64,000 nucleotides of DNA from JAJFHI01 sp050633705 (GTDB lineage Bacteria > Pseudomonadota > Alphaproteobacteria > Rhizobiales > Hyphomicrobiaceae), in contig JBOEGZ010000007.1 of NCBI GenBank assembly GCA_050633705.1, forward strand, positions 248,001 through 312,000, given 5' to 3'. This document shows, one piece after another, positions 36,339 through 45,663 of the stretch (within the stretch, counting starts at the first letter, position 1; the number at the start of each line of letters is the position of its first letter). The notes below the pieces were generated by a model. It made no database searches. It saw nothing but the letters and a program-made list of their open reading frames with translations, and had not been told where the DNA came from. The position numbers were made by a program, and so were the translations under genes.

Positions 36339-38639
36339 ATGAACTTTCATAAAAAAGATATTACCGCCCCACAAGTTGGAGCAACCAATGTAAGTCGGCG
36401 AGCGTTTATCGTCGGAGCAGGCACAACGGCTGCTGTTACTATGGGCTATGCGATTATTCCACATGGCATCAGCACGTCACAGGCAATGGCCAGCCCACAG
36501 TGGTCGCCAAGTGTGCTCTATGACATTCTTGCAAGTGGCAAAGTCGTTTTGCGTTTGACCAAAGCTGAAATGGGTCAACATGTTGGAACAGCGTTTGCTC
36601 AAATTCTGGCTGATGAACTCGATTGCAAATGGGAAGACATCGAGATCGACAACGTTGGTTTCCACGACAAGTACGGTTTGATGGTGACCGGCGGCTCGTG
36701 GTCGATCAACTGGACGTTCGATGCGTTGTCTCGTGCCGGTGCGGCTGGACGCAAGTCGCTTCTCATTGAGGCGTCAAACCGCTTGGGTGTTGACCTCGAT
36801 AAGTTGACGGCAAAAGACGGTGTCATTTCTGGTGGAGACAAGTCCATCACTTATGGTGATCTCGTTGCTGGCGGCGTCAAAGCACGTGCCTACTCTGAAG
36901 ACGACTTGAAAAAACTTAAACTGAAAGACAAATCAGAACGTCGTTTCGTTGGCAAAAGCATGCCAGCCCTCGACATTCCACCCAAAGTTATGGGTAAGGC
37001 CGATTACGGGATCGATGCAAAACTGCCTGGAATGCTCTATGCAACTCCGGTCAACCCTCCTGTACGTTGGGGTGCGAAGGTCAAATCGGTTGACGATAGT
37101 GCCGCGAAGAAAATTCCAGGGTATGTGCGCCACGTTGTGATCAAGGATGCGCTTGGTTTGCAGACTGGATTTGTCATGGCGGTCGCAGATTCATACTGGA
37201 AGGCCTCCAAAGCCGCGAAGGCAATGAAGGTTGAGTATGATTTGGGACCGAACGCAAAGGTTTCGTTTGCCGATATCGTTGCTGAGTCCAAGCGAATTAT
37301 CGATACCGACGAAGATTCACGTTTGGTTGTGAACGACGGTAACTTGGATGAAGCGGCCAAAAAGGCTGAGACGTTTGTGAATGGTGAGTACACCACGAGC
37401 ATCAACATCCACATGCCTTTGGAGCCGATGAATGCAACGGTTCAAATCAAGGATGGTGTTTATCACATCCATGCCGGACACCAGTTCCAAACACTCGTAA
37501 TGGGAACAGTGCCAAAAGCGCTGGGAATCAAGAAAGAACAGATTAGCTTCCACCAGTATTATCTCGGTGGTGGTTTCGGTCGTCGTTTGGATGTCGACGC
37601 GATTGTGCTTGCTTGTTTGACGGCGAAAGAAGTTGGCAACAAACCTGTGAAGCTGATTTATTCGCGCGAAACAGACACCCAGTTTGACTACACACGTCCT
37701 GCTGCTGTCATTAGGCACAACGTGGGTCTCATCGGCAAGAAGATCGATTGCTGGAAGATTGCTACGGCCTCAGCATGGGCAACAGCACGTATGGCTCCTG
37801 AGTTCCTAGCGCCAGACTTGAGTGGTGATAAGAAAAAGGTCCATGATACGTTTGCTGTCAATGGCGCTGATCACTGGTACACCGTGCCAAATCAACGGTT
37901 ATTGAGTTCGATGAACAAAGTTGCTCAGTCGGCCACGCCGTCTGGTGAACTCCGTTCCGTTGGACCCGCGTGGCAGTTCTGGGCCTTGGAGAGCATGGTC
38001 GATGAAGTTGCCGCCAAGATCGGTGCTGACCCGCTTGAGCTTCGCCTCTCGTTGCTTGATGGGTCTGGTAAGAATGCTGGCAAAGGACCAACAAAGGATG
38101 GCACAGAGCGTCTTAAAGCTGCTCTGAAACTCGTTGCAGAGAAATCTGGTTATGGCAAGAAACAGCCAGATGGCACTGGGATTGGTCTGGCCTGCGTGAC
38201 AAGTCAGGAACGTGCGGTTGCAACTTGGACAGCCGTTGCTGCAGACGTCACGGTCAATAAGGCTGACGGAACTTACAAGGTCAACAAGCTGACGATTGCA
38301 ACAGATGTTGGAACAATTGTCAGTCCTGCAGGCGTTGAGTCTCAGGTAATGGGAGCGGCTATGTGGGGCTTCTCAATGGCGACCTTGGAAGGAACGGGCA
38401 TGGAGAATGGCGCATTGCAAGCGGATAATTTCGATAGCTACACGCCAGCGCGTATGTCTGATGCTCCAGAGTTGGATATCACCCTGATTCCTACCGACCA
38501 CTATCCAGTGGGTTGTGGTGAGCCAGCAACAACCGCTGTTGGACCAGCGATTGGAAACGCGATCTTTGCCGCTGTTGGCGCCCGCGTCCGGTCGTTGCCG
38601 ATTACGTCAGAACAAGTTAAGGCAGCTATACCTGCATAA
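36339..38639 (+). CDS. Molybdopterin-binding catalytic subunit of an Ior-type aldehyde/N-heterocycle dehydrogenase
   Basis: A 766-residue catalytic subunit of the xanthine dehydrogenase family, in the one-chain duplicated form typical of IorB. A twin-arginine signal (SRRAFIVGAGTTAA, about residues 20-33) exports the folded enzyme, with its small partner as hitchhiker. Mo-cofactor motifs include GGFGRRLDVDA, the EPMNATVQ patch and the C-terminal GCGEPATTAVGPAIGNAIFAA, with the catalytic Glu in GCGEP. Substrate is not known; aldehydes and nicotinate- or isoquinoline-like rings are handled by relatives. The usual XdhC-like maturation gene is absent here. A strong terminator follows. Confidence 0.93.
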   Translation: MNFHKKDITAPQVGATNVSRRAFIVGAGTTAAVTMGYAIIPHGISTSQAMASPQWSPSVLYDILASGKVVLRLTKAEMGQHVGTAFAQILADELDCKWEDIEIDNVGFHDKYGLMVTGGSWSINWTFDALSRAGAAGRKSLLIEASNRLGVDLDKLTAKDGVISGGDKSITYGDLVAGGVKARAYSEDDLKKLKLKDKSERRFVGKSMPALDIPPKVMGKADYGIDAKLPGMLYATPVNPPVRWGAKVKSVDDSAAKKIPGYVRHVVIKDALGLQTGFVMAVADSYWKASKAAKAMKVEYDLGPNAKVSFADIVAESKRIIDTDEDSRLVVNDGNLDEAAKKAETFVNGEYTTSINIHMPLEPMNATVQIKDGVYHIHAGHQFQTLVMGTVPKALGIKKEQISFHQYYLGGGFGRRLDVDAIVLACLTAKEVGNKPVKLIYSRETDTQFDYTRPAAVIRHNVGLIGKKIDCWKIATASAWATARMAPEFLAPDLSGDKKKVHDTFAVNGADHWYTVPNQRLLSSMNKVAQSATPSGELRSVGPAWQFWALESMVDEVAAKIGADPLELRLSLLDGSGKNAGKGPTKDGTERLKAALKLVAEKSGYGKKQPDGTGIGLACVTSQERAVATWTAVAADVTVNKADGTYKVNKLTIATDVGTIVSPAGVESQVMGAAMWGFSMATLEGTGMENGALQADNFDSYTPARMSDAPELDITLIPTDHYPVGCGEPATTAVGPAIGNAIFAAVGARVRSLPITSEQVKAAIPA

Positions 38640-38668
38640 TTTGAGTTCGAAACGTATTAGAAGAAATC

Positions 38669-38705
38669 AATGCCGGGTGCCCGTTTAGGTGCCCGGCATT
38701 TTTTT
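38669..38705 (+). terminator. Intrinsic terminator of the molybdenum hydroxylase operon
   Basis: A 13-bp stem, AATGCCGGGTGCC with GGTGCCCGGCATT (two GU pairs), closes on CGTTTA and runs into seven T residues. Confidence 0.93.
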
Positions 38706-39173
38706 GACCTCTGTCTTAAATGATCGATGATCTGGGTGAGGCCGTCTGACTGGTTGCAAGGAAATAATGCTTTCACCAAAGCTTGCGAAACGTCGCGCCG
38801 CATTACGAGCATTCGTTGGGCGCAGCGATCTGATTAAATCGCTGCATGAACAAACGCAAGTTTGAGTCTGTGATGTACCAGGATCTAAAAGCTTCAACTT
38901 TTTGTCTGACCAGAGAGCCAAAGTGTCCCGCAGCGAAGTCTGCAAGAGCCGTCTCAAACTGTTTGTCCATGTTGATGGTTCTCAGAAGAGGGAACCCGTC
39001 GCACTGTTTCACAGGTAGTGATGAACGAGGTTCGAGGACATTTATGAAGATGAGCTGTGGTCGGCGCATGGGGAAGGCAATGATTGGCGTATAAGACACG
39101 TCAGAGTTTTGGCAGACACATGACGTCGCATTCAGGTCGCGTTGGCGATGCGCTCTATCTTTTTATTCAGGGT
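38706..39173. other. Intergenic stretch without a supported gene
   Basis: Open frames on both strands are short and unrecognised. A minus-strand 55-codon frame starting at 38970 has reasonable composition but no ribosome site. Confidence 0.45.
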
Positions 39174-39229
39174 TTGGTTGGCTGGTTAAATTGCAAGCGT
39201 TACCGCATCCAACTTAACCAACCAACCAA
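39174..39229. repeat. Large stem-loop at the end of the TRAP permease gene
   Basis: The 16-base arms, with GGTTGG and CCAACC outermost, enclose a 24-base loop two bases after the stop codon on the minus strand. There is no T tract, so it could protect the 3' end of the mRNA or act with Rho rather than being a classic terminator. Confidence 0.6.
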
Positions 39230-39231
39230 CG

Positions 39232-41316
39232 CTATTCGAAAGCGAGTGATGGCAACCAGGTTGTCAGTTGCGGGAATAGGAACACAAGACACAGACCTAA
39301 GATCTGAAGTAATACGAATGGAACGACACCCTTGTATATATCTTTCAGGCTAATTTCTGGCGGGCAAACTCCCTTAAGATAGAACAAGGCAAAGCCGACC
39401 GGTGGCGTGAGGAAGGATGTTTGGAGCGTAACAGCGACCATGATCACGAACCAGATTAGCGTTGGTTCTTCCACGACATCAAAGCCGTTTACGCCAAGAT
39501 CCAGGCCATTGATGATCGGACGCATCAAAGGCAGAACGATCAGGGTAATCTCGATCCAATCCAGCACAAACCCCAACAGGAAAACAACCAAGAGGATGAA
39601 CATGATCGTGCCTGTTGCACCAAGGCCGGTTGAACGGACCATTTCTTCGATCAGCTCGTCTCCGCCAAGCTCTCGAAGCACATATGAGAAACACACAGCG
39701 CCGACAAAAATTGCAATAATGTAGCCTGTTGTGGTGAGCGTCGATTTCGACACTGTCACGAGTTTGCTAAAGGACAGTTTTCCATAAGCCGCAGCCAAAA
39801 GTGCGGCTCCAAACGCGCCGACACCGGATGCCTCGGTTGGTGTTGCCAAACCTGCAAAGATTGACCCCAGCACGGCCAACATCAAAAAGACCGGTGGTAG
39901 GACTGCAACGAAAACTTCTTTAACAACCGTCCAGTCAGGAGTTTTGGCGCCTTCGGGGACCGGCACCGCTGATGGAACCAGGAGACCTGAGATAATAATG
40001 TATAGAATGTAGAGCGTACCGATAATGAGACCGGGAATGACCGCGGCCATAAACAGATCACCGACGGACAAAGCCATTTGATCTGCCATAATCACCAACA
40101 TGATTGAAGGTGGAATCAAAATACCAAGCGTTCCTGATGCGGCGATGGTGCCGGTTCCAATTGCTTTTGAGTATCCCTGCTGCATCATGACCGGCAGTGA
40201 CAGAGCGCCAAGAAGAACAACGGAAGCACCAATGATGCCCGTCGAGGCAGCCAAGATGATGCCGATAACTGCGACGGTAATTGCAAGACCACCGCGCACG
40301 GTGCCAAACAGGCGTTGCATGGATTTCATCAAGCGCACGGCGATGCCTGATTCATCGAGCATAAGGCCCATAAAGATGAACATTGGGAGTGCGACAAGAA
40401 CGGGGTTGGCGGCGACCGCGTAAACCCGATTAATAACAAGGCCAAGTGGCAGGTAATGCAGGCCAGTCAGCGTTTGATCAAGGCCGGTCCAGGCCATCGC
40501 ACCGCTATCGAACAAATAGGCAAGCCAGCAGAAGATGACTCCGATACCAGCCAACGTCCAGGCCACGGGAAAGCCTAGAAATAGTAACGCAATGAAGCTT
40601 AAAAACATCGCGATGACGAGCTTGTGCTCGGTTGTCTCAACCATAGGTGTGAACACCAGGAGAGCAACAATAAACGTTACAAAAACAACCAGAAGTGGCC
40701 AGGCGCTACGACCATCCTTTGCTGGCGCGACACGGCTTTGCATCAGCAGGTAAATACTATCGATTAGTCGGGCGGTTGCTGCCAATGCAATGAGGAAAAA
40801 GCTAACGGGGATCATGAGCTTTAAAGCCCAGCGTGCCGGTAGGCCGACGGGGCTTGTAGAGCGTTCGTTTACGCGCCAGCTTTCGTAGAAGTAGTCCCAG
40901 CCTTGATCAATCATCAAATACAGGAAGGGAAAGACGAACAGCACAATCCCCCCGATTTCAATTATGCTTTTTGCATAGTCGGAGAGGTTCGTGTGAATTA
41001 TGTCGACCCGGATGTGGCTGTTTTTGACCAAGACATAGGAAAGTCCGATCATAGCCGCCAGGCCGTAGAGGTGCCACTGTAGCTCGTCGAGCATTGGGTA
41101 GTTTTGATTGAGGATACGGCGCAACGAGACTTGTATAATAATCGCAACGACCAAAATGACATTGGCCCACATCACGATATGGCCAATCGTTGTGACGATG
41201 CGGTTGAGCCCCCGACTAATAGGATGGGCAGATGCCTCAGAGCCGTTCTCATCCGAAGCCGTTGTAGATTGTCCTTCGACGAGCGTTGATTTAGGGCCCT
41301 CAACTGGTGACGTCAC
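39232..41316 (-). CDS. Fused DctQ-DctM TRAP transporter permease
   Basis: A 694-residue inner-membrane protein joining the small (DctQ, about residues 40-200) and large (DctM, about 215-690) permease subunits of a TRAP transporter in one chain. DctQ-like marks are YPMLDELQWHLYGLAAMIGLSYVL; DctM marks are FLGFPVAWTLAGIG, GIILAASTGIIGASVVLLG and IPPSIMLVIMAD, plus PTEASGVGAFGA. With the upstream binding protein it imports an organic acid with sodium. GTG at 41316 follows GGAGG. Separate subunits are the norm, but such fusions are known. Confidence 0.95.
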   Translation of the reverse strand: MTSPVEGPKSTLVEGQSTTASDENGSEASAHPISRGLNRIVTTIGHIVMWANVILVVAIIIQVSLRRILNQNYPMLDELQWHLYGLAAMIGLSYVLVKNSHIRVDIIHTNLSDYAKSIIEIGGIVLFVFPFLYLMIDQGWDYFYESWRVNERSTSPVGLPARWALKLMIPVSFFLIALAATARLIDSIYLLMQSRVAPAKDGRSAWPLLVVFVTFIVALLVFTPMVETTEHKLVIAMFLSFIALLFLGFPVAWTLAGIGVIFCWLAYLFDSGAMAWTGLDQTLTGLHYLPLGLVINRVYAVAANPVLVALPMFIFMGLMLDESGIAVRLMKSMQRLFGTVRGGLAITVAVIGIILAASTGIIGASVVLLGALSLPVMMQQGYSKAIGTGTIAASGTLGILIPPSIMLVIMADQMALSVGDLFMAAVIPGLIIGTLYILYIIISGLLVPSAVPVPEGAKTPDWTVVKEVFVAVLPPVFLMLAVLGSIFAGLATPTEASGVGAFGAALLAAAYGKLSFSKLVTVSKSTLTTTGYIIAIFVGAVCFSYVLRELGGDELIEEMVRSTGLGATGTIMFILLVVFLLGFVLDWIEITLIVLPLMRPIINGLDLGVNGFDVVEEPTLIWFVIMVAVTLQTSFLTPPVGFALFYLKGVCPPEISLKDIYKGVVPFVLLQILGLCLVFLFPQLTTWLPSLAFE

Positions 41317-41437
41317 GGTCTATGTCCTCCGGTAGGCACGAGAGAAGTGCACCTTGCCGGACAATTGCCGCATACATGCAATTTCCGGGAATTTGGTTTG
41401 AAATTTATTTTGCTTCCACATACTTGCAATCTTGCAA

Positions 41438-42520
41438 TTACTTGCGCGGCAGGAAGGCGTGCGATTTCCACAATTTATACCCTTCGCGGAATTTGCTCAT
41501 ATCGGCCCAGACCTTGGCAAAGTAAGCATCTTTCTTACTTTCCTCTAAAGCAATTTCATCCCAGGTTTTGCGAAACGCATCCAACATTTCAGGCGACCAA
41601 TCTTTGATCTGCACACCATGTTTCTCCACGTTCTTAATCATCGCGCCATACTGAATTGCTTCGCCTTCGGCATAACTGTCTGCCATTGAGGCTTTGCATG
41701 CATTGGTGAGAATGGCTTGATGCTGTGTCGACATTCCGTCCCAAACTTTCTTGTTGACCAGCAGTTCGATGACTGTCCCCTGCTGATGCCAACCAGGAAA
41801 GTAGTTGAATTTTACAATTTTCTGGAAGCCCAACCGCTGATCGATGGCGGGTGTCGCAAACTCCGTTGCATCGATGGACCCTTTTTCCAGCGCGGGATAA
41901 ATATCACGCCCTGGTATCAGTGAAACGGCTGCGCCGAGGCGTTGCAATACTTTGCCACCAAGGCCAAAGAAGCGGATCTTTAAACCTTGCAGATCTTCTA
42001 ATGAATTAATTTCCTTGGAGAACCACCCGGACGTTTCTGGAGCAACCATGGCGCATGGTATGACATGAATGTCATAGCCGGCCTGTTGATACATTTCTTG
42101 GTACAGCTTCATCCCATTGCCGTAGTAGAGCCATGCCATGTATTCCCCTGCTTCCGGGCCGAAGGGCACGGCGGTAAATAGTGGCGAAGCTGGTATTTTG
42201 CCGCCCCAATATCCTGCAGTCGAGTAACCGGAATTGACCTTGCCGGACGAAACCGCTTCAAGAATTTCAAACGGTGCAACAAGTTTGCCTGGCTCATAAA
42301 TTTTCATCTTCAGGCTGCCACGTGACATCAAGTCAACCTGTTTTGCAACGCGCGGGAGCACCGTGCCGAGTCCAGGCAAAGCCGTCGGGTAGGCGGAAGG
42401 GGTCTTCAGCAACAATGTTTTGCTGCTGGTCGTAGCGGACTTATTTTCGTTGGCAGCTAACGGTGACGTCAGTAGCAACACAAGAGCCATAATTGTTGCA
42501 GCGTATCGGCGTGACTTCAT
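41438..42520 (-). CDS. dctP: TRAP transporter periplasmic substrate-binding protein (DctP family)
   Basis: A 360-residue exported binding protein with a signal peptide (about 1-24, ending PLAAN). Family marks are the SRGSLKMKIYEPGKLV region, the LQGLKIRFFGLGGKVLQRLGA segment (the Arg that pairs with the substrate carboxylate normally lies in this stretch), SIDATEFATPAIDQ and FNYFPGWHQQGTVIELLVN. The last resembles mannitol/2-keto-acid or larger-organic-acid binders. ATG at 42520 follows TGGAG. It precedes the fused permease by 120 bases in the same direction. GntR-type operators lie about 450-510 bases upstream. Confidence 0.93.
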   Translation of the reverse strand: MKSRRYAATIMALVLLLTSPLAANENKSATTSSKTLLLKTPSAYPTALPGLGTVLPRVAKQVDLMSRGSLKMKIYEPGKLVAPFEILEAVSSGKVNSGYSTAGYWGGKIPASPLFTAVPFGPEAGEYMAWLYYGNGMKLYQEMYQQAGYDIHVIPCAMVAPETSGWFSKEINSLEDLQGLKIRFFGLGGKVLQRLGAAVSLIPGRDIYPALEKGSIDATEFATPAIDQRLGFQKIVKFNYFPGWHQQGTVIELLVNKKVWDGMSTQHQAILTNACKASMADSYAEGEAIQYGAMIKNVEKHGVQIKDWSPEMLDAFRKTWDEIALEESKKDAYFAKVWADMSKFREGYKLWKSHAFLPRK

Positions 42521-42973
42521 AGATTGCTCCACTTGCTGGCATCTGAGTAGCCTGAGCTGTTAAACACCGAGAGTCAAAAATTTATTCGTACCGGTATAAC
42601 GTGTGCGGTGCGAAGATCGGACAGAAACGAGAGATATTCTGAGACCATAGTGAAAGGCTTGTACGCAATACTCGCAGGCCCACAAGAGGTAACCTTCAAG
42701 CAAAAGAGGAAATGCGAACGTGGGCAAGGTAGGCATGTCGTGACGCGCATTGTTTTAGCGGTTTTAAGTCTTGGCAATAATCTTCATCTTCGACAGTTCT
42801 AAAACAATGCTTTTCTAATTGGACGACAATCGTAAGTAGGTTTGTGGAAAGGTCGGAAGCTGAAGGTTCGATGATTGGAAGGTAGGGAGCTTTTGTTTTT
42901 GGCTCATCAATCACAGCGCTGGATTGTTAGTGAGCGAAGCGATCAGCCAATAAACCGCGATTTTAAGCGAAGA

Positions 42974-42995
42974 GTCAAGTGTGATCACACTTGAC
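42974..42995. promoter_or_regulatory. GntR-type operator 1 (perfect palindrome)
   Basis: A perfect 22-bp palindrome centred on GTGTGATCACAC, with flanks GTCAA and TTGAC. The same core recurs at 43021 and 46503, flanking genes of one catabolic set that includes a GntR regulator. Confidence 0.75.
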
Positions 42996-43018
42996 CTAGT
43001 TTCGATTTTATGTATTTT

Positions 43019-43034
43019 AAGTGTGATCACACCT
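43019..43034. promoter_or_regulatory. GntR-type operator 2
   Basis: The core GTGTGATCACAC (43021-43032) is intact, with the right flank changed to CT. Its centre is 42 bases (four helical turns) from operator 1, so cooperative binding or looping is possible. Confidence 0.7.
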
Positions 43035-43504
43035 GATTTTCTCTTATGGCGAGGTTTTTTTGGCAGCGGCAAACCAGCACGGAGCCGAAACGATTAAGTT
43101 TACTGGCGGGGCTATTGACTGGTGGTTCTGATATCTGGCGTTAGCTCGCATTTGTGAGACTAAGGCGTCGCGGTCCAATTTGCCGTTGAAACGAGATAAC
43201 AAGGGTCACATTGCGCCTACCTTTTTGGGTATTTGGGTGCAGGTTGCGCGGGACGAGGCGACGAAAATGTCTTGCGTCGAAGTGAGGTAGTTTAGAACAG
43301 AGAAATGATCGCCTGAGTTTCAAAATTCGAATTTTCGGTTCCGTTCATACAACAATTCCTTCCATTGGGCTCACGATTGCACACTGGGACAAATTCGATG
43401 GGGCTGACGACTTGCATGCTCAGACAGGCCAGGGGAATTCTGCGCCCCGCTGAAATCGAGTCTGAAGTGGTAGACGTGTATAAATATCCGGGAGGAGACG
43501 AGCA

Positions 43505-43996
43505 GTGAGTGATAAGTTTTCGATAAAACAAAATTCTCCACTAGAACTTGGAATTTGTGTTGCAGATCTGGATCTCATGCTTCGCTTTTATCGAGACGTG
43601 CTTGGCTTTGAGTATATCAGCACTTACGAGGTACCAGTCGATAAAAGTAAGCCAGCCAGTTTTTCAAATAGCGGTTACACAATTATTCGCTTGCAAACAC
43701 CGTTAGGCGAGCGCATCAAACTTGCTGCTCCAGTGCAGCGTCCCTCAAAGAGGCCACGAATTTCAGAAGTTTTGAACCGACAAGGAGATGTTTTTATTAC
43801 TTTAATTGTCGAAGATCTTGACCTTGTCGTAGCTCGGTTGCGCGGCACTGGTGCCGAAATTTTGACACATGATTCAAAACTTGAAGTTCGCGATGGATGC
43901 TACCTGTGCAACTTAGCTGACCCTGAGGGGAATTACATCGAGCTGGTTGAATACCGAGATGTATCCCAATACCGATCAGACCTTAGTTCTGGTTGA
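43505..43996 (+). CDS. VOC (glyoxalase/dioxygenase-like) superfamily protein
   Basis: A 163-residue vicinal-oxygen-chelate protein. Two beta-alpha-beta-beta-beta modules are visible: LGICVADLDLMLRFYRDVLGFEY in the first and TLIVEDLDLVVARLRGTGAEIL in the second, ending with NLADPEGNYIELVEY, whose Glu is a usual metal ligand. Members isomerise, epimerise or cleave carbonyl compounds. GTG at 43505 follows GGAGGA. It heads a three-gene run with the CoA-transferase subunits, so it probably acts on an intermediate of the same pathway, for example as an epimerase. Confidence 0.85.
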   Translation: MSDKFSIKQNSPLELGICVADLDLMLRFYRDVLGFEYISTYEVPVDKSKPASFSNSGYTIIRLQTPLGERIKLAAPVQRPSKRPRISEVLNRQGDVFITLIVEDLDLVVARLRGTGAEILTHDSKLEVRDGCYLCNLADPEGNYIELVEYRDVSQYRSDLSSG

Positions 43997-44066
43997 ACCT
44001 AAACGCCGGCGACTATTTTATACAGCCAATTTTCGCATCACACACAATGCAACAGGACAATGTAGA

Positions 44067-44762
44067 ATGAAGAAGGTTTTTGAATCTGCTGAAGAGGCGC
44101 TTGAAGGCGCTCTATTCGATGGAATGATGATCGCAGCGGGAGGGTTTGGACTTTGCGGTATTCCTGAAAACCTTATCAGTGCCATCAAAAAGTCAGGTGT
44201 CAAAGAACTGACAATTGCATCAAACAACGCCGGCGTTGATGACTTTGGCTTAGGCCTCCTGCTGCAGGACAAGCAGGTAAAGAAGATGATGTCGTCGTAC
44301 GTTGGCGAAAACGACCTCTTCATGCAGCAATACCTGTCTGGCGAACTCGTCATTGAATTCAATCCACAAGGAACTCTTGCCGAACGTATGCGCGCCGGTG
44401 GTGCAGGCATCCCCGGTTTTTATACGAAGACGGGTGTTGGCACTGACGTAGCGGAAGGAAAGGAACACAAAGAGTTCGATGGCGAAACCTACGTTCTTGA
44501 GCGTGGAATCGTCGCCGATCTATCCATTGTAAAGGCTTGGAAAGGCGACACACACGGCAACCTTGTCTATCGAAAAACGGCGCGAAATTTTAATCCCATG
44601 GTTGCGACTTGCGGAAAAATCACAGTTGCCGAAGTGGAAGAATTGGTCGAAGTCGGTGAACTTGACCCCGATCGCATCGACACACCAGGAATTTTCGTGC
44701 AGCGGATATTTCAAGGTGAGCACGAAAAACGCATTGAACAACGCACCATTCGCACAGCTTAA
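44067..44762 (+). CDS. 3-oxoacid CoA-transferase, subunit A
   Basis: A 231-residue alpha subunit of a family I CoA-transferase of the acetoacetate/3-oxoadipate type. Marks are the GGFGLCGIPENLI nucleotide-like loop near residue 25, LTIASNNAGVDDFGLGLLL, GTLAERMRAGGAGIPGFYT and TARNFNPMVATCGKITVAEVEE. With the B subunit it moves CoA from succinyl-CoA to a 3-keto acid. ATG at 44067 (MKKVFESAEEA) is chosen from homology and an AGGA site; the frame is open 40 codons upstream. It is 21 bases before subunit B. Confidence 0.93.
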   Translation: MKKVFESAEEALEGALFDGMMIAAGGFGLCGIPENLISAIKKSGVKELTIASNNAGVDDFGLGLLLQDKQVKKMMSSYVGENDLFMQQYLSGELVIEFNPQGTLAERMRAGGAGIPGFYTKTGVGTDVAEGKEHKEFDGETYVLERGIVADLSIVKAWKGDTHGNLVYRKTARNFNPMVATCGKITVAEVEELVEVGELDPDRIDTPGIFVQRIFQGEHEKRIEQRTIRTA

Positions 44763-44783
44763 GAATGAGGAGGACCGCGCATC

Positions 44784-45413
44784 ATGCCGTGGGATCGCAA
44801 TCAAATGGCGGCTCGTGCCGCACAAGAACTAGAAGACGGCTTTTACGTCAATCTGGGAATCGGAATTCCGACGCTTGTGGCCAACTTCATTGGTGACGAC
44901 ATCGATGTGACTTTGCAGTCTGAGAACGGCATGCTTGGAATGGGGCCGTTCCCACTTGACGACGAAGTTGATGCTGACTTGATCAATGCCGGTAAGCAAA
45001 CCATCACAGAACTTCAGCGCACAAGTTATTTTTCGTCAGCAGATAGCTTTGCAATGATACGCGGAGGCCACATTGACATCTCGATTCTAGGGGCCATGGA
45101 AGTGGCGCAAAATGGTGATCTTGCCAACTGGACAATCCCTGGCAAGCTCGTCAAAGGAATGGGTGGTGCTATGGATCTTGTCGCTGGTGTCCGGCGGGTG
45201 GTCGTCATCATGGATCACACCAATAAGAAGGGCGAAAGCAAGTTGCTAAAAAAATGCACTTTGCCCTTGACCGGTAAGAAAGTTGTCGACCGCATCATCA
45301 CCAATCTTGGAGTCTTTGATGTCGTTGAGGGCGGACTAAAGATCGTGGAGTTAGCGCCCGATGTTAGCGCAGACGAAGTGAAAAGTAAGACCGAGGCTGA
45401 CTTAGTGACCTGA
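44784..45413 (+). CDS. 3-oxoacid CoA-transferase, subunit B
   Basis: A 209-residue beta subunit. The catalytic glutamate that forms the enzyme-CoA thioester is Glu 47 in QSENGMLGMGPFP. Other marks are YVNLGIGIPTLVANFI, IRGGHIDISILGAMEV and VPGKLV-like IPGKLVKGMGGAMDLVAG. Family members prefer acetoacetate, 3-oxoadipate or related acids; acetoacetate is the best fit here because the beta-keto-acid cleavage enzyme encoded 3 kb away releases it. The ATG follows GAGGA. Confidence 0.94.
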   Translation: MPWDRNQMAARAAQELEDGFYVNLGIGIPTLVANFIGDDIDVTLQSENGMLGMGPFPLDDEVDADLINAGKQTITELQRTSYFSSADSFAMIRGGHIDISILGAMEVAQNGDLANWTIPGKLVKGMGGAMDLVAGVRRVVVIMDHTNKKGESKLLKKCTLPLTGKKVVDRIITNLGVFDVVEGGLKIVELAPDVSADEVKSKTEADLVT

Positions 45414-45510
45414 GACCAGTTGCCTGAGACTGTTGTCACGGGTCCGAGCTACAAGTGTCCCCGTGATATCTGCTTCTTGTGGGTCTTGAAGCGAAGACGC
45501 AACGGAAATC

Positions 45511-45552
45511 TGCATGCCGACCTAACGAGAGGTCGGCGTGCATTTCATTTTT
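45511..45552. terminator. Terminator between the convergent CoA-transferase and SDR genes
   Basis: A 13-bp stem, TGCATGCCGACCT with AGGTCGGCGTGCA, one GU pair and a 6-base loop, followed by TTTCATTTTT. It probably serves both strands. Confidence 0.8.
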
Positions 45553-45663
45553 GCAGAAATACCACTTGAAACACCGACGCAAACCCCGCCGGCTGCTGAC
45601 GACAGATCATAACAGTCGTTGACCGGCAATAAGTTTTGCGTGTTGCCGGCTGCAAACATTTGA

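Larger units (their letters stand above)
42521..43504. other. Divergent control region of the TRAP and CoA-transferase operons
   Basis: About 980 bases between dctP and the VOC gene. No gene was recognised. It contains two GTGTGATCACAC palindromes around 42974-43034, near the middle, positioned to affect both divergent transcripts. Confidence 0.6.

Noticed and set aside
38803..38970. A 55-codon minus-strand frame (MDKQFETALADFAAGHFG)
   Set aside because: Composition is plausible but there is no ribosome site and no known relative, so evidence is too thin.
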